Below are positions 7,826-16,233 of a DNA stretch of 24,151 bases, in pieces (the stretch's first letter is position 1; the number at the start of each line of letters is the position of its first letter). Source of the stretch: 3107 sp965216225 (GTDB lineage Bacteria; Pseudomonadota; Alphaproteobacteria; Rhodobacterales; Rhodobacteraceae); contig CBDCFF010000015.1 in the NCBI GenBank assembly GCA_965216225.1, forward strand, positions 1 through 24,151. The letters run 5' to 3'. The notes under the pieces were generated by a model, which saw only the letters and a program-made list of their open reading frames with translations, ran no database searches and was not told the DNA's origin. A program made the translations under genes and the position numbers.

Positions 7826-8989
7826 TCAGCGACCCTGCGTCAATTCGCCGAGAACGGCATTCAGCAACAGTCTGCCGGTCGGCGTTGTCCGCAATGCACG
7901 ATCCGACACCTCGATCAAACCCATGTCCGACAGGTGTTGCAGCTTTTCTTCCTCCAGCGGGGCGCCGGCAAGGTCATGATAGCGGCGCGGGTCGATGCCC
8001 TCGGCCAGACGCAACCCCATGAGCAGAAATTCCGTCCCCTGATCCGCGCCACCGATCTTTTCCGACAGGCTGGTTCCATCGCCGGTCGACTCCACGGCGT
8101 TCAGCCACCTGGCCGGCTGGGGGAAGGATTCGGTCGCGTATCTCCGGGTGGCCAGCGTCAGGCGGCCATGCGCCCCCGGCCCGATTCCCCCGTGATCTCC
8201 GTAGCGCCAGCAGATCAGGTTATGCCGGGCTTCGGCGCCGGGCCTTGCGTGGTTGGAAATTTCGTAACCAAAGAACCCGTTCGCCTCGCAAACCTCCTGT
8301 GTCATGTCGTACATGTCGGCGGCGCGGTCGTCGGTCGGCAACCCGCGCAACACTCCGTGGCGATGGCGTTCGCCAAAAACGGTGCCCTCTTCGATGGTCA
8401 ATTGATAAAGCGACAGATGGTCGATTGCCAGTGACAATGCGCTTGTCAACTCCTGCCGCCATGCCTTGATGTCCTGATCCTGACGCGCATAGATCAGATC
8501 AAGGCTGACACGATCAAAGACATGGCGGGCGATGTCGAACGCCTTCAGGGCCTCGGCGGCGCTGTGCAGGCGTCCGAGCCTTCGCAGGTCGGAATCGTTC
8601 AGCGCCTGCACGCCGATGGATATGCGATTGATGCCGCCATCGCGATAGGCGCGAAAACGTCCGGCCTCGACAGAAGACGGGTTGGCCTCCAACGTGATTT
8701 CGATGTCATTTGCCGGGGTCCACCGACAGAGGGCGCGTTCCACCAGGGTGGCGATCAGTTCCGGCTCCATCAAACTGGGCGTACCACCGCCAAAGAAGAC
8801 CGATTTCAGGGTGCGTCCGGGCGTCAGCGCGGAAACACGGTCAATCTCTGTCAGATAGGCGCGTTGCCAGCGCCCTTGATCAATGTTTGTGGCGACGTGC
8901 GAATTGAAATCGCAATAGGGGCATTTTGACTGACAGAAAGGCCAGTGAACATAGAGCCCGAAGCCCCCGTTTTGCCAATCTTCAGTCAA
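7826..8989 (-). CDS. hemW: Radical SAM heme-chaperone HemW
   Basis: 387-residue radical SAM protein of the HemW family (often misnamed oxygen-independent coproporphyrinogen III oxidase), a heme-binding protein thought to deliver heme to membrane enzymes. The 4Fe-4S motif is C19-x3-C23-x2-C26 (CQSKCPYC) after the aromatic FGLYVHWPF. FFGGGTPSLM follows. It lacks the four-Cys arrangement of true HemN N-termini. The start is uncertain: TTG 8989 gives the family-like MTEDWQNGGFGLY. TTG 9001 is also possible. A longer frame to 9112 runs inside rdgB and adds unconserved residues. It overlaps the end of rdgB by 8 bases and is last in the rph-rdgB-hemW set. Confidence 0.88.
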   Translation of the reverse strand: MTEDWQNGGFGLYVHWPFCQSKCPYCDFNSHVATNIDQGRWQRAYLTEIDRVSALTPGRTLKSVFFGGGTPSLMEPELIATLVERALCRWTPANDIEITLEANPSSVEAGRFRAYRDGGINRISIGVQALNDSDLRRLGRLHSAAEALKAFDIARHVFDRVSLDLIYARQDQDIKAWRQELTSALSLAIDHLSLYQLTIEEGTVFGERHRHGVLRGLPTDDRAADMYDMTQEVCEANGFFGYEISNHARPGAEARHNLICWRYGDHGGIGPGAHGRLTLATRRYATESFPQPARWLNAVESTGDGTSLSEKIGGADQGTEFLLMGLRLAEGIDPRRYHDLAGAPLEEEKLQHLSDMGLIEVSDRALRTTPTGRLLLNAVLGELTQGR

Positions 8990-9593
8990 GGCACCCGGCA
9001 ACGAGTTTTTCAAAGGCGCGGGCGCGGTGGCTGATCGCGTGTTTGCGATCCGGGTCCATTTCGCCGAAAGTTTCGATTTCGCCTTCAGGAACGAACATCG
9101 GATCATAGCCAAAGCCGCGACCGCCCCGCATTGGCCAGGTCAGGGTTCCGGGCGCCCTGCCGTCGAAAATTTCATCGTGGCCGTCCGGCCAGGCAAGGCA
9201 GAGGGTGCAGTGAAAGGCGGCGGTCCGGGGTTTTGCAGCGGCGTCTTCTTCCAGCAGCGTCCAGACCTTTTGCATGGCCATGTCGAAATCCCGGCCATTC
9301 GATGTTTGCGCCCAATCGGCGGTATGAACACCGGGCGCGCCGCCGAGCGCATCGACGCAAATGCCGCTGTCATCGGCCAGCGCGGGAAACCCGCTGGCCC
9401 GGGCGGCGAAATGCGCCTTGATCCGGGCGTTGCCGGCAAAGGTGTCTTCGGTCTCGGCCGGTTCCTCGAATCCCAGTGCGCTGACCGGGACAGCCTCGAT
9501 ACCACGGGGCGAGAGCAGAGCGCGGATTTCACGCAGCTTGCCCTTGTTGTGCGTGGCTGCCACCAGCCTTTTTTCCGCAAGTTTGCGGGTCAT
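8982..9593 (-). CDS. rdgB: dITP/XTP pyrophosphatase RdgB
   Basis: 203-residue Ham1/RdgB-family enzyme that hydrolyses non-canonical purine triphosphates (dITP, XTP) to monophosphates and keeps them out of DNA and RNA. ATHNKGKL (13-20) is the substrate-binding motif, ALADDSGICVDAL (71-83) has the catalytic Asp pair, and GGRGFGYDPMF and HAISHRARA are the remaining family blocks. ATG overlaps the rph stop in an ATGA arrangement. Confidence 0.95.
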   Translation of the reverse strand: MTRKLAEKRLVAATHNKGKLREIRALLSPRGIEAVPVSALGFEEPAETEDTFAGNARIKAHFAARASGFPALADDSGICVDALGGAPGVHTADWAQTSNGRDFDMAMQKVWTLLEEDAAAKPRTAAFHCTLCLAWPDGHDEIFDGRAPGTLTWPMRGGRGFGYDPMFVPEGEIETFGEMDPDRKHAISHRARAFEKLVAGCLD

Positions 9594-10303
9594 GACGTGG
9601 CCGCAATCTGCGCGGCTGACAGTTCCGCCGCGCCCTTTTCCGCAAGATCCATCAGCGCCGCCATCTGATTGCGAGAGAATGTCGCGCCTTCGGCGGACAT
9701 CTGAACCTCGATCAGCCTCGACGATCCGGCCATGACGAAATTGCCATCGACACCCGCTTCTGAATCCTCGGGATAGTCCAGATCAAGCACCGGCTGCCCT
9801 GCATAGATGCCACAACTGACCGCGGAAACCGGATCGCCCAGCGGATCGCCGGTGATGTCGCCTGCCTTCAGCAGTTTGTTGACCGCCAGGCGCAGCGCCA
9901 CCCAGCCGCCGGTGATCGAGGCGCAACGGGTGCCGCCATCGGCCTGAATGACATCGCAGTCGATGGTGATCTGGCGCTCTCCCAGCACCACACGGTCCAC
10001 ACCGGCGCGCAGGCTGCGCCCGATCAGGCGCTGGATTTCCACGGTGCGCCCACCCTGCTTGCCCAGGGCCGCCTCCCGTCGCATTCTGGTATGCGTCGCG
10101 CGGGGCAGCATTCCGTATTCCGCCGTCACCCAGCCCAATCCGGTGTTCTTCAGAAAGGGCGGCACACGTTCATCCAGACTGGCGGTACACAGGACATGGG
10201 TTTCCCCTGCCCTGATCAGGCAGGAGCCTTCGGCATGTCTGGTGATCCCGGTCTCGATGGAAACCGGGCGCATTTCATCGGTTTTGCGGCCAGAGGGGCG
10301 CAT
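9590..10303 (-). CDS. rph: Ribonuclease PH
   Basis: 237-residue phosphorolytic 3'-5' exonuclease that trims tRNA 3' ends. MRPSGRKTDEMRPV opens the protein as usual. Further family blocks are GWVTAEYGMLPRATHTR (57-73), the RRxxxxG-type segment QRLIGRSLR and the catalytic region TIDCDVIQADGGTR (113-126). Length is full, not truncated as in some E. coli strains. It is the first gene of a leftward operon with rdgB and hemW. Its upstream gap of 120 bases is shared with divergent hrcA. Confidence 0.95.
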   Translation of the reverse strand: MRPSGRKTDEMRPVSIETGITRHAEGSCLIRAGETHVLCTASLDERVPPFLKNTGLGWVTAEYGMLPRATHTRMRREAALGKQGGRTVEIQRLIGRSLRAGVDRVVLGERQITIDCDVIQADGGTRCASITGGWVALRLAVNKLLKAGDITGDPLGDPVSAVSCGIYAGQPVLDLDYPEDSEAGVDGNFVMAGSSRLIEVQMSAEGATFSRNQMAALMDLAEKGAAELSAAQIAATS

Positions 10304-10367
10304 GATTTCATCCTTTGTCTGTTCCGGGGCCCAGATAGCGGTGCAGGGCGCGGAAGCGCAAGCAGGA

Positions 10368-10397
10368 TTGACGCCGCCTGCGGGTGGATTCTATCTG
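10368..10397 (+). promoter_or_regulatory. Possible hrcA promoter in the rph/hrcA divergent gap
   Basis: TTGACG (10368-10373) and TATCTG (10392-10397), spaced 18 bases, lie about 25 bases before the hrcA start. The -10 is weak. No CIRCE-type inverted repeat (TTAGCACTC-N9-GAGTGCTAA) is visible in this gap, so HrcA self-repression is not supported here. Confidence 0.3.
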
Positions 10398-10423
10398 TTC
10401 CAGGGCGTATGTCTTGATCCGTG

Positions 10424-11485
10424 ATGAACGAGCATCAACAAATGTTGCAGGATATGACTGACCGGTCCCGAGAGGTGTTTCGCCGGATCGTCGAGGCGTA
10501 TCTTGAGAATGGCGAACCGGTGGGTTCCCGCACCCTGACGCGCACCCTGTCAGAGCAGGTCAGCGCGGCGACGGTGCGCAATGTCATGCAGGATCTGGAA
10601 TTCATGGGGTTGCTGGACAGCCCGCATGTTTCGGCAGGGCGGATTCCGACGCAACTGGGCCTGCGCCTGTTCGTGGATGGTGTGCTGGAAGTCGATGATC
10701 TGTCGCCCGATGACCGGGAAAGGATTGATTCGTTGCTGGGCGCAAACGAGGCGGACATTACCGTCAGGCTTGATCGGATCGGGGCGGCGCTGTCCGGCCT
10801 GACCCACAGCGCAAGCCTGGTGCTGGCGCCCAAGCACGAAGCGCCGATCAAACATGTGGAGTTTGTTCACCTTGGCCATGATCGGGCTCTTGTGGTTCTG
10901 GTCTTTGCGGACGGCAATGTTGAAAACAGGGTCTTCTGCCCGCCGATCGGACAAACGCCTTCGTCATTGAGGGAGGCCGCGAATTTTCTGAATGCAATGG
11001 CCGCAGGGCGCACGTTGTCGGAACTTCGCACCGTCGTTGAACGGGGAGTCGCGGCGCGTCGGCAGGAAATTGATGCGCTTGCCCGCAGCCTCGTCGAAAG
11101 CGGCATGGCCCTGTGGGAAAACGAAGGCGAATCACATGAGCGCCTGATCGTTCGCGGCCGCTCCAATCTGCTGTATTCCGAGGTGGCGATGGGCGATCTG
11201 GACCGCATTCGCAGCCTGTTCGACGATCTGGAGCGCAAGCGCGATATTGCCGAATTCCTGAATCTGACCGAACAGGGCGACGGGGTACGCATTTTTATCG
11301 GTTCGGAAAACAAACTCTTTTCACTTTCCGGTAGTTCTTTGGTGGTTTCTCCCTATATGAACGCTGATCGAAAGATCATCGGGGCGGTCGGGGTCATCGG
11401 ACCCACATGTTTGAACTATGGCCGGATCGTTCCGATCGTGGATTATACTGCACAGCTTGTGGGCCAGCTGATTTCGGACGGCTGA
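10424..11485 (+). CDS. hrcA: Heat-inducible transcription repressor HrcA
   Basis: 353-residue repressor that binds CIRCE operators, typically at groESL, and is kept active by GroEL. The N-terminal winged helix domain (about 12-90) contains the family motif AYLENGEPVGSRTL and SAATVRNVMQDLE, then SAGRIPTQLGLRLFVD. The C-terminal GAF-like/dimerisation part follows (GVIGPTCLNYGRIVPIVDYTA). GTG 10421 and ATG 10424 are adjacent and either could initiate. No clear Shine-Dalgarno is seen. grpE follows 25 bases downstream, so the two are probably co-transcribed, the common order in alphaproteobacteria. Confidence 0.94.
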   Translation: MNEHQQMLQDMTDRSREVFRRIVEAYLENGEPVGSRTLTRTLSEQVSAATVRNVMQDLEFMGLLDSPHVSAGRIPTQLGLRLFVDGVLEVDDLSPDDRERIDSLLGANEADITVRLDRIGAALSGLTHSASLVLAPKHEAPIKHVEFVHLGHDRALVVLVFADGNVENRVFCPPIGQTPSSLREAANFLNAMAAGRTLSELRTVVERGVAARRQEIDALARSLVESGMALWENEGESHERLIVRGRSNLLYSEVAMGDLDRIRSLFDDLERKRDIAEFLNLTEQGDGVRIFIGSENKLFSLSGSSLVVSPYMNADRKIIGAVGVIGPTCLNYGRIVPIVDYTAQLVGQLISDG

Positions 11486-11510
11486 CAAATCGGGCATGAG
11501 GGATCGGAAA

Positions 11511-12122
11511 ATGGCGGGCGCGAAGAAGAAAGACGACTTTCCCGGCGATGTCGAAACCGTGGCGGCGGAACCGGAAGAGCTGATCGACATCACAAGGGAA
11601 GGGCAGGAGCCGGAAGTCGATGAGCTTGAGGCGCTGAAGGCGGAGCGCGACACATTCAGGGATCGCTTTCTGCGCGCCCTCGCGGATGCCGAGAACATGC
11701 GCAAACGGGCCGACAAGCACCGGCGAGAGGCGGAAATCTACGGCGGCTCGAAACTGTTGCGTGATATTCTGCCCGTCTATGACAGCCTGAAACGTGCGCT
11801 GGAAACCGTCACCGACGAGCAGCGCGAAGCCGGCGCCGCATTGCTGGAGGGGATCGAACTTACCCGGCGCGAATTGCTGAACGTCTTTGCAAAGCACGGG
11901 ATCGAGCGGATTTCGCCGGTGGCCGGGGACACGTTTGATCCGCAACTGCATGAAGCGATGTTCGAGGCATCTGTTCCGGGCACCGTTGCGGGCGAGATCA
12001 TCGAGGTTTCTGCCGAAGGGTTCCGGCTGCATGATCGTCTGCTGCGCCCGGCCAGGGTCGGTGTGAGTTCGACCCCGAAATCCGGCCCGGAATCCGGCCC
12101 GAAATCTGACCCGAAAACCTGA
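11511..12122 (+). CDS. grpE: Nucleotide exchange factor GrpE
   Basis: 203-residue DnaK cofactor that speeds ADP release in the DnaK-DnaJ-GrpE chaperone cycle. An acidic N-terminus (10-42) leads into the long coiled-coil helix (about 36-95, with RALADAENMRKRADKHRREA). The four-helix and beta-wing parts follow, with DTFDPQLHEAM (140-150) and the RLHDRLLRPARV end motif. ATG 11511 has AGGG about 8 bases upstream. ATG 11496 would add five residues. The tail after residue ~187 is a low-complexity run of PKSG/PESG/PKSD repeats. dnaK and dnaJ are not in the window. Confidence 0.94.
   Translation: MAGAKKKDDFPGDVETVAAEPEELIDITREGQEPEVDELEALKAERDTFRDRFLRALADAENMRKRADKHRREAEIYGGSKLLRDILPVYDSLKRALETVTDEQREAGAALLEGIELTRRELLNVFAKHGIERISPVAGDTFDPQLHEAMFEASVPGTVAGEIIEVSAEGFRLHDRLLRPARVGVSSTPKSGPESGPKSDPKT
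12075..12122 (+). repeat. Tandem 12-bp repeat in the grpE 3' end
   Basis: Four consecutive 12-base units: CCGAAATCCGGC (12075-12086), CCGGAATCCGGC (12087-12098), CCGAAATCTGAC (12099-12110) and CCGAAAACCTGA (12111-12122). They encode a Pro-Lys/Glu-Ser-Gly type tail, and the stop codon lies in the last unit. This looks like replication slippage at the gene end. Confidence 0.85.
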
Positions 12123-12154
12123 TCGCCCGCCGGTATTCCCGTCAGGAATGACGA

Positions 12155-14800
12155 TCAGGGCCCGCGTTCCGCAAGGTGTTTCAGTTCATAGATCAGATCA
12201 AGCGCCTGCCTTGCCGTCAGGTCGTCCGGGTGAATCCCTGACAGACGCTCCAGAGCGGGCGAGGGCGCAGCCTGAGCGGGCAGCGCAGAGAAAAGCGGCA
12301 GGTCGTCGATCAGCGCCTTGCGGTGGCCGGTGCCTTCACGCTCCCCTTTTTCCAGCGCGTCGAGCACCACGCGGGCGCGCTCGACCACGCTGGCCGGCAG
12401 ACCGGCGAGTTTCGCGACCTGTACGCCGTAGGATCGGTCAGCGGCGCCCTGCCGCACCTCGTGGAGGAAAATCACGTCTCCCTCCCACTCCCTCACCGTC
12501 ACGGTTGCGTTCACAACCCCCCCGAGCTTGTCCGCAAGCTGGGTCATCTCGTGATAATGGGTGGCGAACAGGGCCCGGCAACGATTTGTTTCGTGCAGAT
12601 GTTCCAGCGTGGCCCATGCGATGGACAGACCGTCATAGGTCGAGGTGCCGCGCCCGATTTCATCGAGAATGACGAAGGCGCGATCATCCGCCTGATTCAG
12701 GATTGCCGCGGTTTCCACCATCTCGACCATGAAGGTGGAGCGTCCGCGGGCCAGGTCGTCCGAAGCGCCGACGCGGCTGAACAACTGGCTTACAAGACCG
12801 ATACGGGCGCTGTGCGCCGGAACATAGCTGCCGATCTGCGCCAGCAGGGCGATCAGCGCATTCTGGCGCAGGAACGTCGATTTGCCCGACATGTTCGGCC
12901 CGGTCAGGAGCCAGATGCTCGCCCCGTCGTCCGGGCTGAACCGGCAATGATTGGCGATAAAGCCTTCGACACCCTGTTTGCGCAAGGCCGTTTCGACAAC
13001 CGGATGGCGTCCCGCCCGAACATCGAAGGCGCGGCTGTCGTCCACCTGCGGCCTGCACCAGTTCTCGCCATTTGCAATATCCGCAAGGCTGGCGCCCACA
13101 TCCAGTTCCGCCATCGCCCGCGCGGCGGCATGGATCATGTCGGACTGGTCGAGAATCCGGTCTTTCAGGTCGGAATAAAGCCGTTTCTCGATCTCCAGCG
13201 CCCGCGCGCCCGCATTCAGAATCCGGGTTTCGATTTCGGAAAGCCCGACCGTCGTGAACCTCACGGCGTTCGCCGTCGTCTGCCGGTGAATGAAGGTTTC
13301 CGACAACGGCTCCGCCAGCATCCGTTTGGCATGGGTCGCGGTGGTTTCGATGAAATACCCCAGAACATTGTTGTGTTTGATCTTCAGGGAATGGATGCCG
13401 GTTTGCGCGGCATAATCCGATTGCATCCGCGCGATGACGGCGCGCCCCTCGTCCCGCAAGGTCCGGCATTCGTCCAGTTCTGCATCATGGCCCGCAGCAA
13501 TGAAGCCGCCATCGCGCAGAAGCAGCGGCGGCTCGGCGATCAGGGCATTGGCCAGTACGTCAGAGAGTGCGTCGAACCCCGACAGGTCGGCTGCGCAGGA
13601 GCGCAGAAGTTCCGGCGGCTCTTCCCGTGACAGCCTTGACGCGCAATGGCCCGCCTGTATGAGGCCGTCGCGGATTGCCGCCGGGTCGCGCGGCCCGGCC
13701 CGGTCGAGCGCCAGGCGTGAAAGGGCGCGGTCCATATCGGGGGTCCGGCGCAGCGTCTCGCGCAGATCCCGGGAAAGAGGCGCGTTTTCCGTCAGATATG
13801 AAACCGCATCCTGTCTTGCATGAATGCTTTCCAGATCAAGCGACGGGCTGGAGACCCGCTGTTCCAGAAGACGCGCGCCCCCTGCAGTCACGGTGCGGTC
13901 GATTGCAAAAAGCAGCGAGCCTTCGCGACCCCCCGACAGGGCGCGGGTCAGTTCCAGATTGCGGCGGGTTGCGGCGTCGATCTGCATGATCCGGCCGGCA
14001 ATTTCCCGCTGTGGCGGTCGCAAAAGCGGCAGCTTGCCTTTCTGTGTCAGGTCCAGATAATCGACGATCGCCCCCATGACGCCGAGTTCGGCGCGCCCGA
14101 ACCCCCCGAAGGCATCAAGCGCGGCGACAGAGAAGAGAGCCTTCATTCTTGATTCGGCCGCCGCGCTGTCAAAGCTGGTGCGCGCGCGCGCGGTGATGGA
14201 GATGCCGAGGTCGGAGGCCGTTTCGGCATGATCGCCCTCTTTTTCATCAATCACGAGCAATTCGCGCGGCGCCAGCCGGGCAAGTTCGGGCCCCAGCCGC
14301 ACCGGCGGGCAGGGCATGACGTGAAACGCGCCGGTCGAAATATCGACCCAGGCAAGCGCGCCCGTTTCCCGGACCTCGGCGAACGCCGCCAGATAATTGT
14401 GCCGCCGCGCCTCCAGCAGCGTATCCTCCGTCAGGGTGCCCGGCGTCACCAGCCGCGTGACACCGCGTTTGACCACCGCTTTCAGTCCGCGTTTCCTCGC
14501 CTCGGCCGGGTCTTCTAGTTGCTCACAGACCGCGACGCGAAAGCCCTTGCGGATCAGGGTCAGGAAATAGCTTTCCGCCGAATGGGCGGGGACACCGCAC
14601 ATGGGGATGTCGTCGCCCAGATGCCTGCCGCGTTTGGTAAGCGCGATGTCCAGCGCCTCGGCTGCGGCCACGGCGTCGTCGAAAAACATCTCGTAGAAAT
14701 CGCCCATCCGGTAAAAGAGCAGGGCTTCGGGATATTCCGCCTTGATCTCCAGATATTGCGCCATCATGGGCGTGGCGTTTTGCGCTGCGGTGTTTGCCAT
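12155..14800 (-). CDS. mutS: DNA mismatch repair protein MutS
   Basis: 881-residue mismatch-recognition ATPase. The mismatch-binding motif is GDFYEMF with Phe35 and Glu37. Connector, core and clamp domains follow. The C-terminal ATPase has Walker A GPNMSGKS (634-641), Walker B VILDEIGRGTSTYDG (710-724, D713/E714) and the ATHYHEM segment. Length matches full-length MutS. A frame extending to 14914 adds 38 unconserved residues, and ATG 14800 gives the usual short start before MMAQYLEIK. It faces the degraded maeB, with a 163-base gap between. Confidence 0.95.
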   Translation of the reverse strand: MANTAAQNATPMMAQYLEIKAEYPEALLFYRMGDFYEMFFDDAVAAAEALDIALTKRGRHLGDDIPMCGVPAHSAESYFLTLIRKGFRVAVCEQLEDPAEARKRGLKAVVKRGVTRLVTPGTLTEDTLLEARRHNYLAAFAEVRETGALAWVDISTGAFHVMPCPPVRLGPELARLAPRELLVIDEKEGDHAETASDLGISITARARTSFDSAAAESRMKALFSVAALDAFGGFGRAELGVMGAIVDYLDLTQKGKLPLLRPPQREIAGRIMQIDAATRRNLELTRALSGGREGSLLFAIDRTVTAGGARLLEQRVSSPSLDLESIHARQDAVSYLTENAPLSRDLRETLRRTPDMDRALSRLALDRAGPRDPAAIRDGLIQAGHCASRLSREEPPELLRSCAADLSGFDALSDVLANALIAEPPLLLRDGGFIAAGHDAELDECRTLRDEGRAVIARMQSDYAAQTGIHSLKIKHNNVLGYFIETTATHAKRMLAEPLSETFIHRQTTANAVRFTTVGLSEIETRILNAGARALEIEKRLYSDLKDRILDQSDMIHAAARAMAELDVGASLADIANGENWCRPQVDDSRAFDVRAGRHPVVETALRKQGVEGFIANHCRFSPDDGASIWLLTGPNMSGKSTFLRQNALIALLAQIGSYVPAHSARIGLVSQLFSRVGASDDLARGRSTFMVEMVETAAILNQADDRAFVILDEIGRGTSTYDGLSIAWATLEHLHETNRCRALFATHYHEMTQLADKLGGVVNATVTVREWEGDVIFLHEVRQGAADRSYGVQVAKLAGLPASVVERARVVLDALEKGEREGTGHRKALIDDLPLFSALPAQAAPSPALERLSGIHPDDLTARQALDLIYELKHLAERGP

Positions 14801-14904
14801 GTTCGGTCGGGGTCTTTCCGATTTTCGGATTCCGGGCGAGATTGCCCCAAAACAAATCCCTGTGCATCGCAAAAATTGGCTCTGCGGGTTGCCCGGGATC
14901 GGCG

Positions 14905-14933
14905 CTGTCATCATCCGGCGAACCTGTTATAGG
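14905..14933 (+). promoter_or_regulatory. Probable promoter of the maeB remnant, now upstream of rbsK
   Basis: CTGTCA (14905-14910) and TATAGG (14928-14933) are spaced 17 bases, each matching 4 of 6 of the sigma-70 consensus. A start near 14940 would precede a GAGAG ribosome site and ATG 14964. Because maeB is internally deleted and rbsK follows with no gap, this is the nearest visible promoter for rbsK. Confidence 0.42.
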
Positions 14934-14963
14934 AAAAACGACGCCCAGACCAGACGAGAGATC

Positions 14964-15352
14964 ATGGCCAGCAACAACAGGCTCACCCCCGAAGAGGCGC
15001 TCGCCTGTCACAAGGAGCCGCGACCGGGGAAATGCACCGCGCCCCGGAGATTCTGGCCCGGCGCGGGGTGGATTTCGAGTTTGAGGGCGAAATGACCGTC
15101 GATGTCGCCCTGAATACGGAAGCCATGGCGCAATATCCGTTCTCTCGCCTGACCGGCCCCGCCAATGTTCTTGTCGTGCCGGCGCGTCATTCGGCCTCCA
15201 TCTCTGTCAAGCTGATGCAGCAGATGGCCGACGCCACCGTCATCGGGCCGATTCTGACCGGCGTGGACAAGCCGATCCGGATCTGTTCCATGGTCTCGAC
15301 CGCAAGCGATATTCTGAACATGGCAATCCTTGCGGCGAACAAGGTTGGCTGA
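14964..15352 (+). pseudogene. maeB: NADP-dependent malic enzyme (MaeB type), internally deleted remnant
   Basis: The first 23 codons (MASNNRLTPEEALACHKEP then RPGK) match the N-terminus of MaeB-type malic enzymes, which carry a C-terminal phosphotransacetylase-like domain. From about 15032, in another frame, 106 residues match the very end of that domain: FEGEMTVDVALN, RLTGPANVLVVPARHSASIS, TVIGPILTGVDKPI and ILNMAILAANK. Intact enzymes are about 750 residues, so roughly 600 codons including the whole catalytic domain are missing. The junction near 15029-15034 also shifts the frame: the N-terminal frame stops at 15095. The C-terminal piece could in principle start at ATG 15032 but has no catalytic function. 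The stop overlaps the rbsK start (TGATG). Family assignment is by recognition of both ends. Confidence 0.85.
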
Positions 15353-16233
15353 TGACGGTCTTCAATCTGGGTTCGATCAATATTGATCACGTCTACCGGG
15401 TAAGGCATCTGGTTCAGCCCGGAGAAACACTGGCCGCCGACAGCCATGTGGCGGGATTGGGGGGCAAGGGGGCCAATCAATCCGTCGCCGCCGCCCGCGC
15501 CGGTGCAAGGACGGTGCATATCGGCGCTGTCGGGCCGGGTGCGGACCGGGCGCTGGACCAGATGCGCCGCGCCGGTGTCGATACCGGCCATGTCGCAATG
15601 GTGGAAGAGCCGACAGGCCACGCGATTATCGAGGTGGACGAGGCGGGCGAAAACGCGATCATCCTGTTTCCGGGCGCCAATATCCGGCAGGAACAGGGCC
15701 GAATCCGGCGAAGCCTGGGCATTGCGGTGTCTGGCGACACCCTTCTGCTTCAGAACGAAACCAGTGAACAGGTCTTTGCGGCGGCGCAGGGCAGGGAACG
15801 CGGAATGCGGGTGATCTATTCCGCCGCGCCCTTTTGTGTCGCGGCCGTGCGGGGGATTGCGCCTTATGTCTCGGTGCTTGCCGTGAATGCCATCGAGCTG
15901 GGACAACTGGAGGCGGCGTTCGGCAGGGAACTGTCCGAACTCGATGTCCCGCATCTTGTGATCACCTGCGGGGCGGAAGGCGCCGAATGGCGCGACCGGA
16001 AAACCGGCAATGTCGTTCATGTGCCCGCATTTCCGGTTGCGCCGGTGGATACCACCGCTGCGGGGGATTGTTTCGCGGGTTATGTGGCGGCCAGGCTGGA
16101 TGCGGGCCTTGATGTGCGGTCCGCGCTTGTGCGCGCATCGGCTGCTGCGGCGCTGAAGGTCACGCGGGCGGGCACCGCCTCGGGGATACCGACGGGGCCG
16201 GAGGTCGATGCCTTTCTGAAATCTCAGAAATGA
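15352..16233 (+). CDS. rbsK: Ribokinase (PfkB family)
   Basis: 293-residue sugar kinase that phosphorylates ribose to ribose-5-phosphate. PfkB signature 1 lies at 36-51 (LGGKGANQSVAAARAG). An NxxE motif is at N179/E182. Signature 2 is VDTTAAGDCFAG (232-243), with catalytic Asp239. The usual DTTGAGD reads DTTAAGD, a mild change. N-terminus NLGSINIDHVY is typical of the Rhodobacterales ribokinase-like group, whose true sugar may differ. ATG 15352 overlaps the stop of the maeB remnant. No ribose transporter lies nearby. The 3' end overlaps convergent msrA by 10 bases. Confidence 0.85.
   Translation: MTVFNLGSINIDHVYRVRHLVQPGETLAADSHVAGLGGKGANQSVAAARAGARTVHIGAVGPGADRALDQMRRAGVDTGHVAMVEEPTGHAIIEVDEAGENAIILFPGANIRQEQGRIRRSLGIAVSGDTLLLQNETSEQVFAAAQGRERGMRVIYSAAPFCVAAVRGIAPYVSVLAVNAIELGQLEAAFGRELSELDVPHLVITCGAEGAEWRDRKTGNVVHVPAFPVAPVDTTAAGDCFAGYVAARLDAGLDVRSALVRASAAAALKVTRAGTASGIPTGPEVDAFLKSQK

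Noticed and set aside
10304..10420. CIRCE operator upstream of hrcA
   Set aside because: No TTAGCACTC/GAGTGCTAA inverted repeat is present in the gap, so self-repression through CIRCE is not supported.
12323..13630. 435-residue open frame antisense to mutS
   Set aside because: Shadow of a conserved gene, with no recognisable fold, no ribosome site and composition typical of complement frames.
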